Of a stretch of DNA of 64,000 nucleotides, positions 44,188-52,991 are shown in pieces (position 1 is the stretch's first letter; each line of letters starts with the position of its first letter). This stretch comes from Streptomyces sp. SCUT-3 (GTDB lineage Bacteria > Actinomycetota > Actinomycetes > Streptomycetales > Streptomycetaceae), in NCBI RefSeq assembly GCF_014083985.1, contig NZ_CP046907.1, forward strand, positions 2,026,001 through 2,090,000, read 5' to 3'. The notes beneath the pieces are model-generated. The model did no database searches. It was not told the DNA's origin and saw only the letters and a list, made by a program, of their open reading frames with translations. The position numbers and the translations under genes are program-made.

Positions 44188-45294
44188 CTACGCCAGGCGC
44201 CGCACCGCTTCCTCGACCCGCTCGTCGGTGGCGGTGAAGGCGATCCGCACGAACCGCTCCCCCGCCGTCCCGTAGAACTCGCCGGGCGCCACCAGGATGC
44301 CCCGCTTCGCCAGGTCGCCGACGGTGTCCCAGCAGTGCTCGCCGCGGGTGGCCCACAGGTACAGGCTCGCCTCGGAGTGCTCGATCCTGAAGCCCGCCCC
44401 CTCGAAGGCGGCGCGCAGGGCGGTCCGGCGCCGGGCGTAGCGGGCGCGCTGCTCCTCGACGTGGGCGCGGTCGCCGAGCGCCGCGGCCATCGCGTTCTGC
44501 ACGGGTGCCGGGACGATCATCCCCAGGTGCTTGCGCACCGCCAGCAGCTCCCTGACCACCGCGGGGTCGCCGGAGAGGAAGGCCCCCCGGTACCCGGCGA
44601 AGTTGGAGCTCTTGGAGAGCGAGTGGACGGCCACCAGGCCCTCGTGGGAGCCCTGGCAGACGTCCGGGTGCAGGACGGAGACCGGCTCGGTCTCCCAGCC
44701 CAGCTCGATGTAGCACTCGTCGGAGACGACCAGGATGCCGTGCTCGCGCGCCCACGCCACGATGCGGCGCAGCTCGGCGGCGTCCAGGGTGCGCCCGGTG
44801 GGGTTGGACGGGGTGTTCAGCCAGAGCAGCTTCACCAGCGTCGGGTCCAGGTCCTGGACCGGGTCGCGGTAGGTGACCGGCTCCGCGTGCGCGGTGCGCG
44901 CGCCGACCTCGTAGGTCGGGTAGGCCAGCTCGGGGAAGGCCACCTGGTCGGCCGGCGTCAGGCCGAGCAGGGTCGGCAGCCAGCCCACGAGCTCCTTGGA
45001 GCCGATCAGCGGCAGGACGTGCGCGGGGTCCGCGGACTGCGCGCCGAGCCTGACCCGCAGCCAGCCGGCGATCGCCTCGCGCAGCGCGGGGGTGCCGTGG
45101 GTGAGGGGGTAGCCGGGGCTGTCGGAGGCGGCGGCCAGGGCGCGGCGCACGACGTCGGGGACCGGGTCCACCGGGGTCCCGACGGACAGGTCGACCGTCC
45201 CGCCGGCGTGTGCGGCGGCGGCCGCCTTGTACGGCTCGAGCCTGTCCCAGGGGAAGACCGGAAGGCGTGCGGAGACGGGCGGCACGGTGCTCAA
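44188..45294 (-). CDS. dapC: N-succinyldiaminopimelate aminotransferase
   Basis: A 368-residue fold-type I PLP aminotransferase. It has the substrate-side VDLSVGTPVDPVP near 34, LNTPSNPTGRTL near 159, VVSDECYIEL near 190 and the Schiff-base lysine in SLSKSSNFAGYRG near 225. Actinomycete homologs make N-succinyl-LL-diaminopimelate, the DapE substrate. Start choice is uncertain: TTG 45294 (MSTVPP) has little room for a ribosome binding site, while GTG 45285 has GAGAG about nine bases away. The ferredoxin gene lies upstream in the same direction, as in mycobacteria. Confidence 0.9.
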   Translation of the reverse strand: MSTVPPVSARLPVFPWDRLEPYKAAAAAHAGGTVDLSVGTPVDPVPDVVRRALAAASDSPGYPLTHGTPALREAIAGWLRVRLGAQSADPAHVLPLIGSKELVGWLPTLLGLTPADQVAFPELAYPTYEVGARTAHAEPVTYRDPVQDLDPTLVKLLWLNTPSNPTGRTLDAAELRRIVAWAREHGILVVSDECYIELGWETEPVSVLHPDVCQGSHEGLVAVHSLSKSSNFAGYRGAFLSGDPAVVRELLAVRKHLGMIVPAPVQNAMAAALGDRAHVEEQRARYARRRTALRAAFEGAGFRIEHSEASLYLWATRGEHCWDTVGDLAKRGILVAPGEFYGTAGERFVRIAFTATDERVEEAVRRLA

Positions 45295-45384
45295 CTCTCT
45301 TCGGTGCGGGTGCTTCGCGGCGGGCGGGCACGCGTACGCCCCGCGGGTGCCTCGTCCCGCCGGGCCCGTCGTCCCCGCCGGGTG

Positions 45385-45424
45385 CCCCGGGGCCGTGCGG
45401 CGGGAACGCCGGACGGCCCCGGGG
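45385..45424 (-). terminator. Hairpin downstream of ferredoxin gene
   Basis: The arms 45385-45396 and 45413-45424 are exact reverse complements; the 16-base loop can itself pair (CGGCG with CGCCG). It is ten bases past the fdxA stop on the minus strand, before dapC. Confidence 0.65.
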
Positions 45425-45433
45425 CCCGCGCGG

Positions 45434-45754
45434 TCAGCCGTTCTGCGGCGGCAGGGCGGCGATGAAGGGGTGGTCCCGCTCGATCAGGCCGAGCTTGGAG
45501 GCGCCACCGGGCGAGCCGAGCTCGTCGAAGAACTCCACGTTCGCCTTGTAGTAGTCCTTCCACTCCTCCGGGGTGTCGTCCTCGTAGAAGATCGCCTCGA
45601 CCGGGCACACCGGCTCACAGGCCCCGCAGTCGACGCACTCGTCCGGGTGGATGTACAAGGACCGGGAGCCCTCGTAGATGCAGTCGACGGGGCACTCCTC
45701 GATGCATGCCTTGTCCTTGACGTCGACACAAGGCTGCGCGATGACGTAGGTCAC
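45434..45754 (-). CDS. fdxA: 7Fe ferredoxin
   Basis: A 106-residue ferredoxin with cysteines for one 3Fe-4S and one 4Fe-4S cluster: QPCVDVKDKACIEECPVD's key residues are Cys 9, 17 and 21. The second set, CVDCGACEPVCP, begins near residue 40. The C-terminal DHPFIAALPPQ is typical of actinomycete FdxA. It carries electrons for cytochromes P450 or other reductases. GTG 45754 is preceded by GAGGAGGAAAG. It is adjacent to dapC, probably with separate termination. Confidence 0.93.
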   Translation of the reverse strand: MTYVIAQPCVDVKDKACIEECPVDCIYEGSRSLYIHPDECVDCGACEPVCPVEAIFYEDDTPEEWKDYYKANVEFFDELGSPGGASKLGLIERDHPFIAALPPQNG

Positions 45755-45888
45755 GCTGTCTTTCCTCCTCGGTAGGGCTTGGCGGACCGGTCTGCGGCTC
45801 CGCCGCGTGGCGCGCGGGAGCGCGGCGTCGTCGATGCCCGCATCTAGTATCGCGGTTCCTACGCACCGCACGAACAGGAGGGGCGCCC

Positions 45889-46950
45889 ATGACGGGGAAA
45901 ATCGCTGCAGGAGGCCGGGCCGAGGTGCGCATAACCCCCTCTGACGTGGGGAAACGGGTTTCGCTGCGGCGCGTGCTGGAGGTGGTCGACGGCCGCCCGG
46001 TGTTCGGGGACGTGGTCGGGCTTCTCGCATCGTGGAACAACGGGGTGCTGGCCGTCGTCCGGCGGGACGGGCAGGAGGTCCGCGTCGCGGAGGCGTCCCT
46101 GGTGGCGGCGAAGCCGGTGCCTGCCGCCCCGGCCCGGCGCCGGGGGCCGCGGGCGGACGCCCGGCAGCTGGCCCTGGTCGCGTCGCGCGGCTGGCCGCCG
46201 CGGGAGAGCGAGGCGCTGGGCGGGTGGGTCCTGCGCTGCGCGGCGGGGGACCCCCGCGCCGGGACCCGGAGCGGGAAGGGGTTCACCCGGCGCGCCAACT
46301 CGGTGCTGCCGCTCGGCGACCCCGGGATGCCGCTCGACGCCGCCCTGGAGCGGGTCCGCGACTGGTACGGGGCCCGCGGCCTGGACGCGGTCGTCCAGGT
46401 GACCACCGGCGACGCGGCGGGCGACGAGGAACTCGCCGCGGAGCTGGACCGGCGCGGCTGGACGCCCGAGGGGCACGCGGTACTGCGCACCGGGACGCTC
46501 GCGGCGCTCGCGGAGGCCGCCGACGACGAGGCGGTGGGCCGCGTCCGGCTCTCCCGCGACCCGGACGCGGCCTGGGCTGCCCGCTACCGGTGGGCCGGGG
46601 GGCTCGACGACAACGCGCGGGCCGTGCTGACCGGCGGGCCGTCGGTGTGGTTCGCCGCCGTGGACGGGGAAGGCGGTGAGGAGGGCGTCCCCGACGCCGT
46701 CGGGCGGTGCGTGGTCGACGGCCGCTGGGCGGGCTTCGCCGCGCTGGAGGTCGACCCCGGGCAGCGGCGCCGGGGGCTGGCCACCGCGGTGACGGCCGCC
46801 CTGGCCCGCCGGGCGCTGTCCGAGGGCGCGGACGCCGCCTACCTGCAGGTCGAGCGGGACAACCGGGCGGCGGCCGCGCTCTACGACCGGCTGGGCCTGA
46901 CCGAGCACCACGCCTACCACTACCGGCGGGCTCCCCGGTCCGGGCGGTAG
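45889..46950 (+). CDS. GNAT-family N-acetyltransferase
   Basis: A 353-residue protein. The C-terminal 100 residues form a GNAT acetyltransferase with the acetyl-CoA motif VDPGQRRRGLATAV near 285, followed by YLQVERDNRAAAALYDRLGL near 325. The first 75 residues, including KIAAGGRAEVRITPSDVGKR's core RITPSDVGKRVSL, look like a small beta-barrel domain. The middle has GWVLRCAAGDP and TRRANSVLPLG, as in actinomycete acetyltransferases. The substrate is unknown. ATG 45889 is preceded by AGGAGGGG. It is divergent from fdxA. Confidence 0.85.
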   Translation: MTGKIAAGGRAEVRITPSDVGKRVSLRRVLEVVDGRPVFGDVVGLLASWNNGVLAVVRRDGQEVRVAEASLVAAKPVPAAPARRRGPRADARQLALVASRGWPPRESEALGGWVLRCAAGDPRAGTRSGKGFTRRANSVLPLGDPGMPLDAALERVRDWYGARGLDAVVQVTTGDAAGDEELAAELDRRGWTPEGHAVLRTGTLAALAEAADDEAVGRVRLSRDPDAAWAARYRWAGGLDDNARAVLTGGPSVWFAAVDGEGGEEGVPDAVGRCVVDGRWAGFAALEVDPGQRRRGLATAVTAALARRALSEGADAAYLQVERDNRAAAALYDRLGLTEHHAYHYRRAPRSGR

Positions 46951-46966
46951 GCGGCGGACGGACCTC

Positions 46967-47019
46967 GGGACGGGGACGGGGACGGGGACGGGGACGGGGA
47001 CGGGGACGGGGACGGGGAC
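46967..47019 (+). repeat. GGGGAC hexamer tandem repeat
   Basis: Eight full GGGGAC units (46972-47019) plus one partial unit lie in the gap between the GNAT gene and the SirB1-like gene, starting 20 bases past the GNAT stop. The copy number is likely to vary by slippage. The repeat lies within about 55 bases of the next start codon, so it could affect that gene's transcription or translation. Confidence 0.9.
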
Positions 47020-47072
47020 AGGACCGGGACAGGGCGAGGGCAGGACAGGGCGAGGCGAGGCGGGGCAGGGAG

Positions 47073-47909
47073 ATGGACGAGACCAACAGGGAGCGGTTCG
47101 CACGGGCGGCGCGCGAGGAGTCCCCCGACACCACGCTGCTGTGCCTGCTGATGGCGGCCGAGGCCGACCCCGGGCCGGACGGCGACGGCGGCGACGCGGC
47201 CGCCCGCGCCGAGCTGGACCGGCTGTGCGGGCTGGTGGAGCCGCCCGCCGCGCCGGGCACCCCGCGGCGCTGGGCCGAGGCGCTGGCCGGGGCCCTGGGC
47301 GCGAGGGCGGGCCTGCACGGTACCCCGGGCGACTACCGTCGCCTGGAGTCCTCGCTGCTGCCCGAGGTGCTGCGCCGCCGGCGGGGGCTGCCCATCCTGC
47401 TGTCGGTGGTGTGGCTGGAGGTGGGCCGCCGGGTCGGCGCACCGGTGTACGGGGTGGCGCTGCCGGGGCACTTCGTCGTGGGCGTGGGGGACCCGGCCGG
47501 GGAGCACGTCCTGGCGGACCCGTTCGACGGGGGCCGGGTGATGACCGACGAGGACGTCCGCCTGCTGGTCGCGGGGGCGACCGGCGCCGCGGAGCCCTCC
47601 GCGGCGATGCTGGCGCCGGCCGAACCGCTGGAGATCGTGCTGCGGGTGCTGAACAACGTCCGCGCGTGGGCGGCCGCACGGCCGGAGAGGTCGGACGTCC
47701 ACCTGTGGGCGGTGGACCTGTCGCTGCTCCTGCCGCGCCACCCGGCGCGGCTGCGCTACGAGCGGGCGCAGCTGCTGGTGCAGCGCGGCGAGTTCGTCGC
47801 CGGGGCCCGGGCGCTCACCGAGTACGCGGAACTCGTCGCGGCGATGGAGCCGTCGGCCGCCGAGACCGTGCGGCGCCAGGCCCGCGCGGCTCGCGCCATG
47901 CTCAACTGA
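47073..47909 (+). CDS. SirB1-like transglutaminase-fold/TPR protein
   Basis: A 278-residue protein with a transglutaminase-like core (SLLPEVLRRRRGLPILLSVV near 97, and VALPGHFVVGV near 135 with the conserved His) and a C-terminal TPR-like helical region (ERAQLLVQRGEFVAGARALTEYAEL's core, LVQRGEFVAGARALTEYAEL). SirB1-family proteins are conserved but poorly understood; the catalytic Cys of true transglutaminases is not evident. ATG 47073 has GGGAG directly before it, a rather tight spacing. The upstream hexamer repeat is unusual. Confidence 0.8.
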   Translation: MDETNRERFARAAREESPDTTLLCLLMAAEADPGPDGDGGDAAARAELDRLCGLVEPPAAPGTPRRWAEALAGALGARAGLHGTPGDYRRLESSLLPEVLRRRRGLPILLSVVWLEVGRRVGAPVYGVALPGHFVVGVGDPAGEHVLADPFDGGRVMTDEDVRLLVAGATGAAEPSAAMLAPAEPLEIVLRVLNNVRAWAAARPERSDVHLWAVDLSLLLPRHPARLRYERAQLLVQRGEFVAGARALTEYAELVAAMEPSAAETVRRQARAARAMLN

Positions 47910-48017
47910 CCCCGGCCGCGCGTACGCCGGCAGAGGTCCGCGCCGACCTTCCGGGCAGCGGTGATGCGCCGACCGCTCGAGTTCGCCGTCGTTCGCCGAC
48001 ACTCCCGGGCCCGTCGG

Positions 48018-48677
48018 CTAGCCCGGGGAGATCGCGGCCTCGATGTGGGCGAGCTGGGCGGCGAGGATCTCTTCGAACGCGGCGCGGCGGTCCACCCCGA
48101 GGGGACGGATGTCGCGGGCGAAGTGGGCCAGGGCCGGGAAGCGTTCGGGGTCGGCGCCCAGAACCGCCACCCGGAACAGCTCCATGCCCTGTTCGTACTC
48201 CCCGGGGGTGACGGTGCCGAGCCCGGCCTCGGAGGCGATCAACGCGGCGACGAGGACCGCGATCCGGTGGTAGCGCGCCGGGATCTCCTCGTCGGACAGC
48301 CCCGATGCACGCAGGGCCTGCAGCATCTCTTCCATGACCAGCCGGGAACCGGTGCCGCTCGACGCGTGGCGTCCCCAGACCGTGGCGAGCTGGGGCTGCC
48401 GTCCGAAGGCCTCTCTCACGTGCAGGGCCAGGGACGTGATGCGCTGCTTCCAGTCGCCCTCGGGGCGGTAGCCGTCCATCGCGGCCAGGAGGATCCGGTC
48501 GGCGACCGCGCGCAGCAGTTCGGTCTTGCTGCGGAAGTGCCGGTAGAGGCTGGAGGAATCGGTCCCGAGGGCCGCGGCCAGCTTGCGCACACTGAACGAA
48601 TCCGCGTCGCTCGTGCGCAGCAGTTCCGCCGCCGCGTCCAGGATCTCTTCGGTCGACCAACGCTTTCGGCCTGCCAT
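48018..48677 (-). CDS. TetR family regulator
   Basis: A 219-residue regulator. The helix-turn-helix lies in TEEILDAAAELLRT through FSVRKLAAALGTDSSSLYRHF (residues 8-48), the TetR pattern. The C-terminal domain resembles TetR_C of drug-responsive members (ERFPALAHFARDIRPLGVD). It is divergent from a serine hydrolase gene and separated by 178 bases with a palindrome and a consensus-like promoter, so it probably represses that gene and itself. Confidence 0.88.
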   Translation of the reverse strand: MAGRKRWSTEEILDAAAELLRTSDADSFSVRKLAAALGTDSSSLYRHFRSKTELLRAVADRILLAAMDGYRPEGDWKQRITSLALHVREAFGRQPQLATVWGRHASSGTGSRLVMEEMLQALRASGLSDEEIPARYHRIAVLVAALIASEAGLGTVTPGEYEQGMELFRVAVLGADPERFPALAHFARDIRPLGVDRRAAFEEILAAQLAHIEAAISPG

Positions 48678-48715
48678 CTCGCCCCTCTCGCCGGAGCCCA
48701 GCCTAACCTATGCAC

Positions 48716-48743
48716 TTGGCGTTGCACGCACTGCGCGCATAAT
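48716..48743 (+). promoter_or_regulatory. Promoter of serine hydrolase gene
   Basis: TTGGCG at 48716-48721 and CATAAT at 48738-48743, spaced by 16 bases, resemble a vegetative -35/-10 pair. They lie about 110 bases before the GTG start. Confidence 0.55.
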
Positions 48744-48753
48744 GAGTGCACAA

Positions 48754-48776
48754 GCATGCCGGGCGGGCCGGCATGC
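48754..48776. promoter_or_regulatory. Candidate TetR operator palindrome
   Basis: Nine-base arms 48754-48762 and 48768-48776 (GCATGCCGG and its complement) are exact with a 5-base spacer. It sits just after the -10 box, where a bound repressor would block transcription. The outer repeats TGCACT (48711-48716) and AGTGCA (48745-48750) may form a second site. Confidence 0.5.
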
Positions 48777-48855
48777 CACTCGTGCCTTGTTGCCGGGGCC
48801 GGGGCCGGGCGACCGATGCGGAGCCCACCCCGGGGAACACGAAAGGACGCATGAC

Positions 48856-49974
48856 GTGAAGCGCCCACTGGATTGCGCGGCACTGAACGCAGCCGTCGAG
48901 AACGTCCACCGCGCCGGAATGCCGGGCCTGTTCGCCGAGGTGCGGGACGGCGACCAGGTCTGGCGCGGCGCCGCCGGGGTCGCCGACGTCGCCACCGGCC
49001 GCCCCGTCACCGCCGGCATGCGGCACCGCGTCGGCAGCATCACCAAGACCTTCACGGCAGCCGCGGTCCTGCAGCAGGTCGAGAGCGGTCGAATCGGTCT
49101 CGACACACCGATCGGCCGGTACCTTCCGAAGCTGGTTCCCGGAGAACGCGGTGCCGCGATCACGGTCCGGATGCTGCTCAACCACACCAGCGGCCTCGCC
49201 GAGTACCTCCCGTACGCCTACCCCTCCCTCAAGGCGTTCCCCGCCCTCGCGGACACCGGGCCCCAGAGCCTGGACGACCACCGGTTCACGCGGTTCGACC
49301 CCGCCGAACTGATCGGGATGGGGGTCACCGCACCTGCCGTCGGCACCCCGGGCGGTACTCCGGGGGTGTACTCCAACACCAACTACCTGCTCCTCGGCGA
49401 ACTCCTGGAACAGGTGACCGGCACCACGGCCGAGCAGTGCATCACCCGGAACGTCATCGAGCGGGCCGGGCTCCGGGACACCGAACTCCCCTCCGGACCG
49501 TACGTCGACGGGCCGCACTCACAGCTCTACGAGGCGTGGTTCGGCATGATCGATCCGCCGCGCGACTACAGCGTCTACGACATGTCGTGGGTGGGTCCGG
49601 CGGCCTCGCTGATATCGACCGTCACGGACCTCAACCGCTTCTTCGGCATGCTGCTGGCCGGGGAGATCGTCGGTCCGTCGTCGCTGGCGCAGATGCAGCT
49701 CACCGTCCCGGTCGTCTCCCAGGAGGGAAGAACGATCGACTACGGCCTCGGCCTGCACCCGATGGACGGTCCCGGTCAGGGCGCCTTCTGGGGCCATGGC
49801 GGCACGGTCTGGGGCGGTGGGGCGCTGGCCATGACCCGCGCCGACGGCAAGCGGCAGGTGTCCGTCGCGGTGAACCTGCAGAGGTGGAACAGGATCGACT
49901 CCTCCGGCAAGCCGCAGCCCCATCCCGTCGACGACGCGCTCGCGACCCTGTACCGCGTGGCGATGTACGGCTGA
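48856..49974 (+). CDS. Serine hydrolase (class C beta-lactamase/DD-peptidase family)
   Basis: A 372-residue protein with the active-site motifs of the family: SxxK as S-I-T-K near residue 56 (VGSITKTFTAAA), YxN as YSNTNY near 174, and HGG in WGHGGTVWGGG near 315. It lacks a signal peptide, so it is likely a cytoplasmic esterase or peptidase rather than a beta-lactamase. GTG 48856 follows AAGGA; a three-codon ATGACGTGA overlaps just before it. It is divergent from the TetR gene and probably under its control. Confidence 0.88.
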   Translation: MKRPLDCAALNAAVENVHRAGMPGLFAEVRDGDQVWRGAAGVADVATGRPVTAGMRHRVGSITKTFTAAAVLQQVESGRIGLDTPIGRYLPKLVPGERGAAITVRMLLNHTSGLAEYLPYAYPSLKAFPALADTGPQSLDDHRFTRFDPAELIGMGVTAPAVGTPGGTPGVYSNTNYLLLGELLEQVTGTTAEQCITRNVIERAGLRDTELPSGPYVDGPHSQLYEAWFGMIDPPRDYSVYDMSWVGPAASLISTVTDLNRFFGMLLAGEIVGPSSLAQMQLTVPVVSQEGRTIDYGLGLHPMDGPGQGAFWGHGGTVWGGGALAMTRADGKRQVSVAVNLQRWNRIDSSGKPQPHPVDDALATLYRVAMYG

Positions 49975-50089
49975 CGTCGATGACGTGACGCGGTGGCACT
50001 GCCGGCGGGTCCGGCCCCTCGGCCGACCGGCTCCCGGCCGCCGGGCCCGACCGCTCGCTCCGCAGCCCGCGGGAGGACCCCGGAAGACC

Positions 50090-50169
50090 GGAAGACCCCG
50101 GTGGCCCCGGTGCGCTCGTCGCACCGGGGCCACCGGGGTCTTCCCGCCGGCTGCGGGCGCAGCCGGCGG
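50090..50169. terminator. Two strong hairpins between convergent genes
   Basis: The first has perfect 25-bp arms (50090-50114 and 50120-50144) with a 5-base loop, the longest in the window. The second has 12-bp arms (50144-50155 and 50158-50169). They lie between the serine hydrolase stop and the peptidoglycan-binding gene stop. Confidence 0.9.
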
Positions 50170-50177
50170 GACGGGGG

Positions 50178-52322
50178 TTACTGCCCGGCGCCGATGATCC
50201 CGACCCGCTTGGCGGGGTCGGTCTCGCGCAGTGCGGGCAGCAGCGCGCCGGCCGCGTCCTGCGGGGTGACCGCCGTCTTCTCGCCCGTGCCGCGCTCCAG
50301 CAGGACGCCGTCGAAGGTGCTGCCGTAGGTCGCGGCGAACGTCTTCAGGTCGATGACCGGCTGGAGCTTGCCGTTCGCGTCCGGCCGCATGCTCAGGAAC
50401 GTGCCGAGCGTCTTCGGGCTGAAGAGGATCTGCGTGCCGTCGGCGGTCTTGAGGGTGACCAGGCCCGACATGGCCGTCCGCCCGAACCCGTCGACCGCCC
50501 GCTTCAGCTCGGCCTGGTCGACCTTGGGCGGCTGGGGGGTGCGGCTGAGCATGAGCGGCACGTCCTTGCCGGTCTCGCTGCGCTCGACGTACGCCTCGCC
50601 CACCTTGCCGATGGCGTCGTCGATGTCGAGCGCCATGTGCTCCTTGCCGGGGACGGCGACGGCCTTGCCCCCGGTGAACTTGACCATGCCGTCGGCGGAG
50701 GCGGAGCCGCCCGAGCGCGTGGAGATCGTCTCCAGCTCGACGCGGAGCTTCTCCTCGTCCACGTCGACCACGGGGTTCTCGACGCGGGTCCTCCCGAGGA
50801 GGGAGCCGATGACCGAGACCGGGTTGTAGTCGCTGCGGGCGACCTGGTCCACCGTGGCCTCGGTGTCGATGCCGAGACCGGCGACCTCGGGCTTGAGCTC
50901 GCTCTTCTCCGAACCGATCTGCACCGTCAGCGGGGCGCTGGTGCGCTTGCCGAGGGCGGCGTCGAGCGTCTTGACGGCCTCGCGCCTGTCCATGCCGCCG
51001 ATGTCCACCCCGAGCACGGTGGTGCCCTTGGGTACGTCCGCGTGGTCCAGGAGGAGCCCGGTGCCGTAGGCGATGCCGACCAGGCCGAGGACGGCGGCGG
51101 CCACCAGCAGCAGCTTGGAACGGCCCTTGCCGGACGGCTCCTCCTCCGGCGCGTGGGGAGCCGGGCGGTCGGGCCCGCCCATGACGGGTCCGGGCGGCGG
51201 GACCGCGGGGATGCCGTTGACCAGGGTGTCGCTGGGCGACCCGGGGCCGCGGCCCGCGGAGGGCCCGGGGCCGGCGTGGGACTGCGGCCCCATGGCGCCG
51301 GGAACGGGTCCTGTGGTGGGGCCGGCGGGCCGCTGCCGCGGCCCGGGGAAGACGTCCGACCCGGATCCCCGCTCCGGGCCGGGGCCCTGTCCCGGGCCGG
51401 GGCCCTGTCCCTGGAGCGGCCCGACGCGCTCGAACGGCGTGGCGCCGCCCGGGGCCCCGGGGCCCGCCTGGGGGCCCGCGGGGCCGTTGCCGTAGGCGCT
51501 GCGCGGAGCACCGCCCTGCGTGCCGCCGCCCTGCGTGCCGCCGCGCGGCGAGGAGGGCACGGTGGGAATCCGCTGGGTGCTGTCGGCCTCCTCCGCCGGG
51601 GAGGGCGCGCGGGAAGCGGCCGGGGCGGGGCCCGCGGGGGCCTGACCGGGACCCGCGGCAGGACCGGGGCCCGCAGCGGGACCGGGGCCCGCGGCGGGAC
51701 CGGGCCCCGCGGGGGCGGCCGGCTTGCGCGGCGCGAACCAGTCGGTCTTCGGCTCCGGCCTGGCCCCCGGGCGCCGCTCCTCGCCGGAGGGCGCTCCCTG
51801 CCCGCCGCGGTCGCCCGGCGCGGCCGGGGCCGGCCCGGGCGCGCCGGCGCCCGTGACCGGGCCCGGGGCGGACGGTCCCGAGGACCAGCCCGGAGGCAGT
51901 ATCGATCCTCCCGGAGGAGTGGCGGAGGCGGAGGCCGTCGGGGCCCCGCTCCCCCCGGGCGTCCTCCCGGGTGTCTTCCCTCCCGCGGCCTGCGCGGCGG
52001 CGGCCCCGTCGCCCCCGGCTCCCCCTGCGCCCTCACCGGGCTCGGTGCCCTCGCCGACCGACTGGCGGACGACGACCGGCGGGATGGGCCGGGAGCCGGG
52101 GATGTTGATCCGCACGCGCGTGGTCAGCGTCGTCTCGGTCCTGGGTGTCTCCGGCGTGGCCGGGTCCGCTGCGCCCGCCTCGGGCTCCGTCCCGCCCGCC
52201 GCCCCCTGCGGGTGCAGCGACGGGTATTCGCGGTTCCCGTAGGGCTGGGTGCCCGACGGGTACGCGGCGCCTCCCCCGCTGCCCTGGGGCTTGGAGGACG
52301 CGTTGTCGTCTTGACGGCTCAA
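50178..52322 (-). CDS. Membrane protein with VanW-like peptidoglycan-binding domain
   Basis: A 714-residue protein. The first 380 residues are a Pro/Gly/Ala-rich cytoplasmic region with repeats (AAGPGP three or more times, GGTQGGGTQGG). A transmembrane helix (LLLVAAAVLGLVGIAYGTGLLL) follows. The extracellular part has two repeats of the PG_binding_4 type: GTTVLGVDIGGMDRREAVKTL's core (VLGVDIGGMDRREAV) and VARSDYNPVSVIGSLLG. It probably grips cell wall outside the membrane. TTG 52322 (LSRQDDNAS) is favoured by GGGAG upstream. It is well expressed in most Streptomyces, as far as I recall, but its role is unclear. Confidence 0.78.
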   Translation of the reverse strand: MSRQDDNASSKPQGSGGGAAYPSGTQPYGNREYPSLHPQGAAGGTEPEAGAADPATPETPRTETTLTTRVRINIPGSRPIPPVVVRQSVGEGTEPGEGAGGAGGDGAAAAQAAGGKTPGRTPGGSGAPTASASATPPGGSILPPGWSSGPSAPGPVTGAGAPGPAPAAPGDRGGQGAPSGEERRPGARPEPKTDWFAPRKPAAPAGPGPAAGPGPAAGPGPAAGPGQAPAGPAPAASRAPSPAEEADSTQRIPTVPSSPRGGTQGGGTQGGAPRSAYGNGPAGPQAGPGAPGGATPFERVGPLQGQGPGPGQGPGPERGSGSDVFPGPRQRPAGPTTGPVPGAMGPQSHAGPGPSAGRGPGSPSDTLVNGIPAVPPPGPVMGGPDRPAPHAPEEEPSGKGRSKLLLVAAAVLGLVGIAYGTGLLLDHADVPKGTTVLGVDIGGMDRREAVKTLDAALGKRTSAPLTVQIGSEKSELKPEVAGLGIDTEATVDQVARSDYNPVSVIGSLLGRTRVENPVVDVDEEKLRVELETISTRSGGSASADGMVKFTGGKAVAVPGKEHMALDIDDAIGKVGEAYVERSETGKDVPLMLSRTPQPPKVDQAELKRAVDGFGRTAMSGLVTLKTADGTQILFSPKTLGTFLSMRPDANGKLQPVIDLKTFAATYGSTFDGVLLERGTGEKTAVTPQDAAGALLPALRETDPAKRVGIIGAGQ

Positions 52323-52580
52323 AACTGGTTCTCCCGGTTCGCATCTGACGCCCGTTCGGCGATCTGCAGGCGGCTCGCCGGTCGCGGTCGCGGCCCGGCG
52401 TTCCCGCGGGGCGATGCGCACCCGCGCGTGAGCACCCCCGGCCGGGCTGCGCGCACCACCATACTGGCCGATGCCAGGACTTCGCCCAGCTCCCGAAACG
52501 GCCCTTTGATTCCCCTGTGCGGCTTTTGATCCCCGGTCACACACCGCCCGGCGGGGCAACGGATGCGGAGGTAGCACGCC

Positions 52581-52991
52581 TCAGCGGACAGATCGGGCAC
52601 CGTGTGCCCCCGCGCCGCCCGGCGGCGGGAGAGTGGCGCACATCACTCCGATCAGTACGCCGACGAGCAGGAAGGCGTAGGGGCCGATTCCGGCCGCGAA
52701 CGCGAAGTCGCCCTCGGCGCGCGGGGTGGACAGCCAGATCACGGCGGCCAGCCAGGCGCCCGCGGGCACGGCGGCGCCCGCCCGGGTGCCCGTGAAGCGG
52801 GCTCCCCCGTGGAAGAGGGCGGCGCTTCCCGCCAGGGCGAGCAGCAGCCCGAACGGCGGCAGGGCCGCCTGCACCAGCCCTCCGGCCACTCCGGTGGCCG
52901 CCCCGAGCACCGCCAGGACCACGTAGGCGACGGCGCGCCCGGTCCTGCCCGGCCCGGACGCGTCCTGTCCCCGGCCCTCCACGGCGGTCAC
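52581..52991 (-). CDS. DUF6113 membrane protein
   Basis: A 136-residue protein with four hydrophobic helices, including [21 protein letters not shown]'s core near 20 and [20 protein letters not shown] near 105. It fits the DUF6113 family of actinomycete membrane proteins of unknown function. GTG 52991 overlaps the mshB stop by GTGA, so it is co-translated with mshB, and the pairing may hint at a membrane role in mycothiol handling, which is a guess. Confidence 0.8.
   Translation of the reverse strand: MTAVEGRGQDASGPGRTGRAVAYVVLAVLGAATGVAGGLVQAALPPFGLLLALAGSAALFHGGARFTGTRAGAAVPAGAWLAAVIWLSTPRAEGDFAFAAGIGPYAFLLVGVLIGVMCATLPPPGGAGAHGARSVR

Noticed and set aside
46967-47019. Possible CRISPR-like repeat
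   Set aside because: It is a contiguous hexamer tandem repeat with no spacers and no cas genes nearby.
48856-49974. Beta-lactamase resistance gene
   Set aside because: The active-site motifs fit the wider serine hydrolase family, but there is no export signal, so it cannot protect the cell wall targets.
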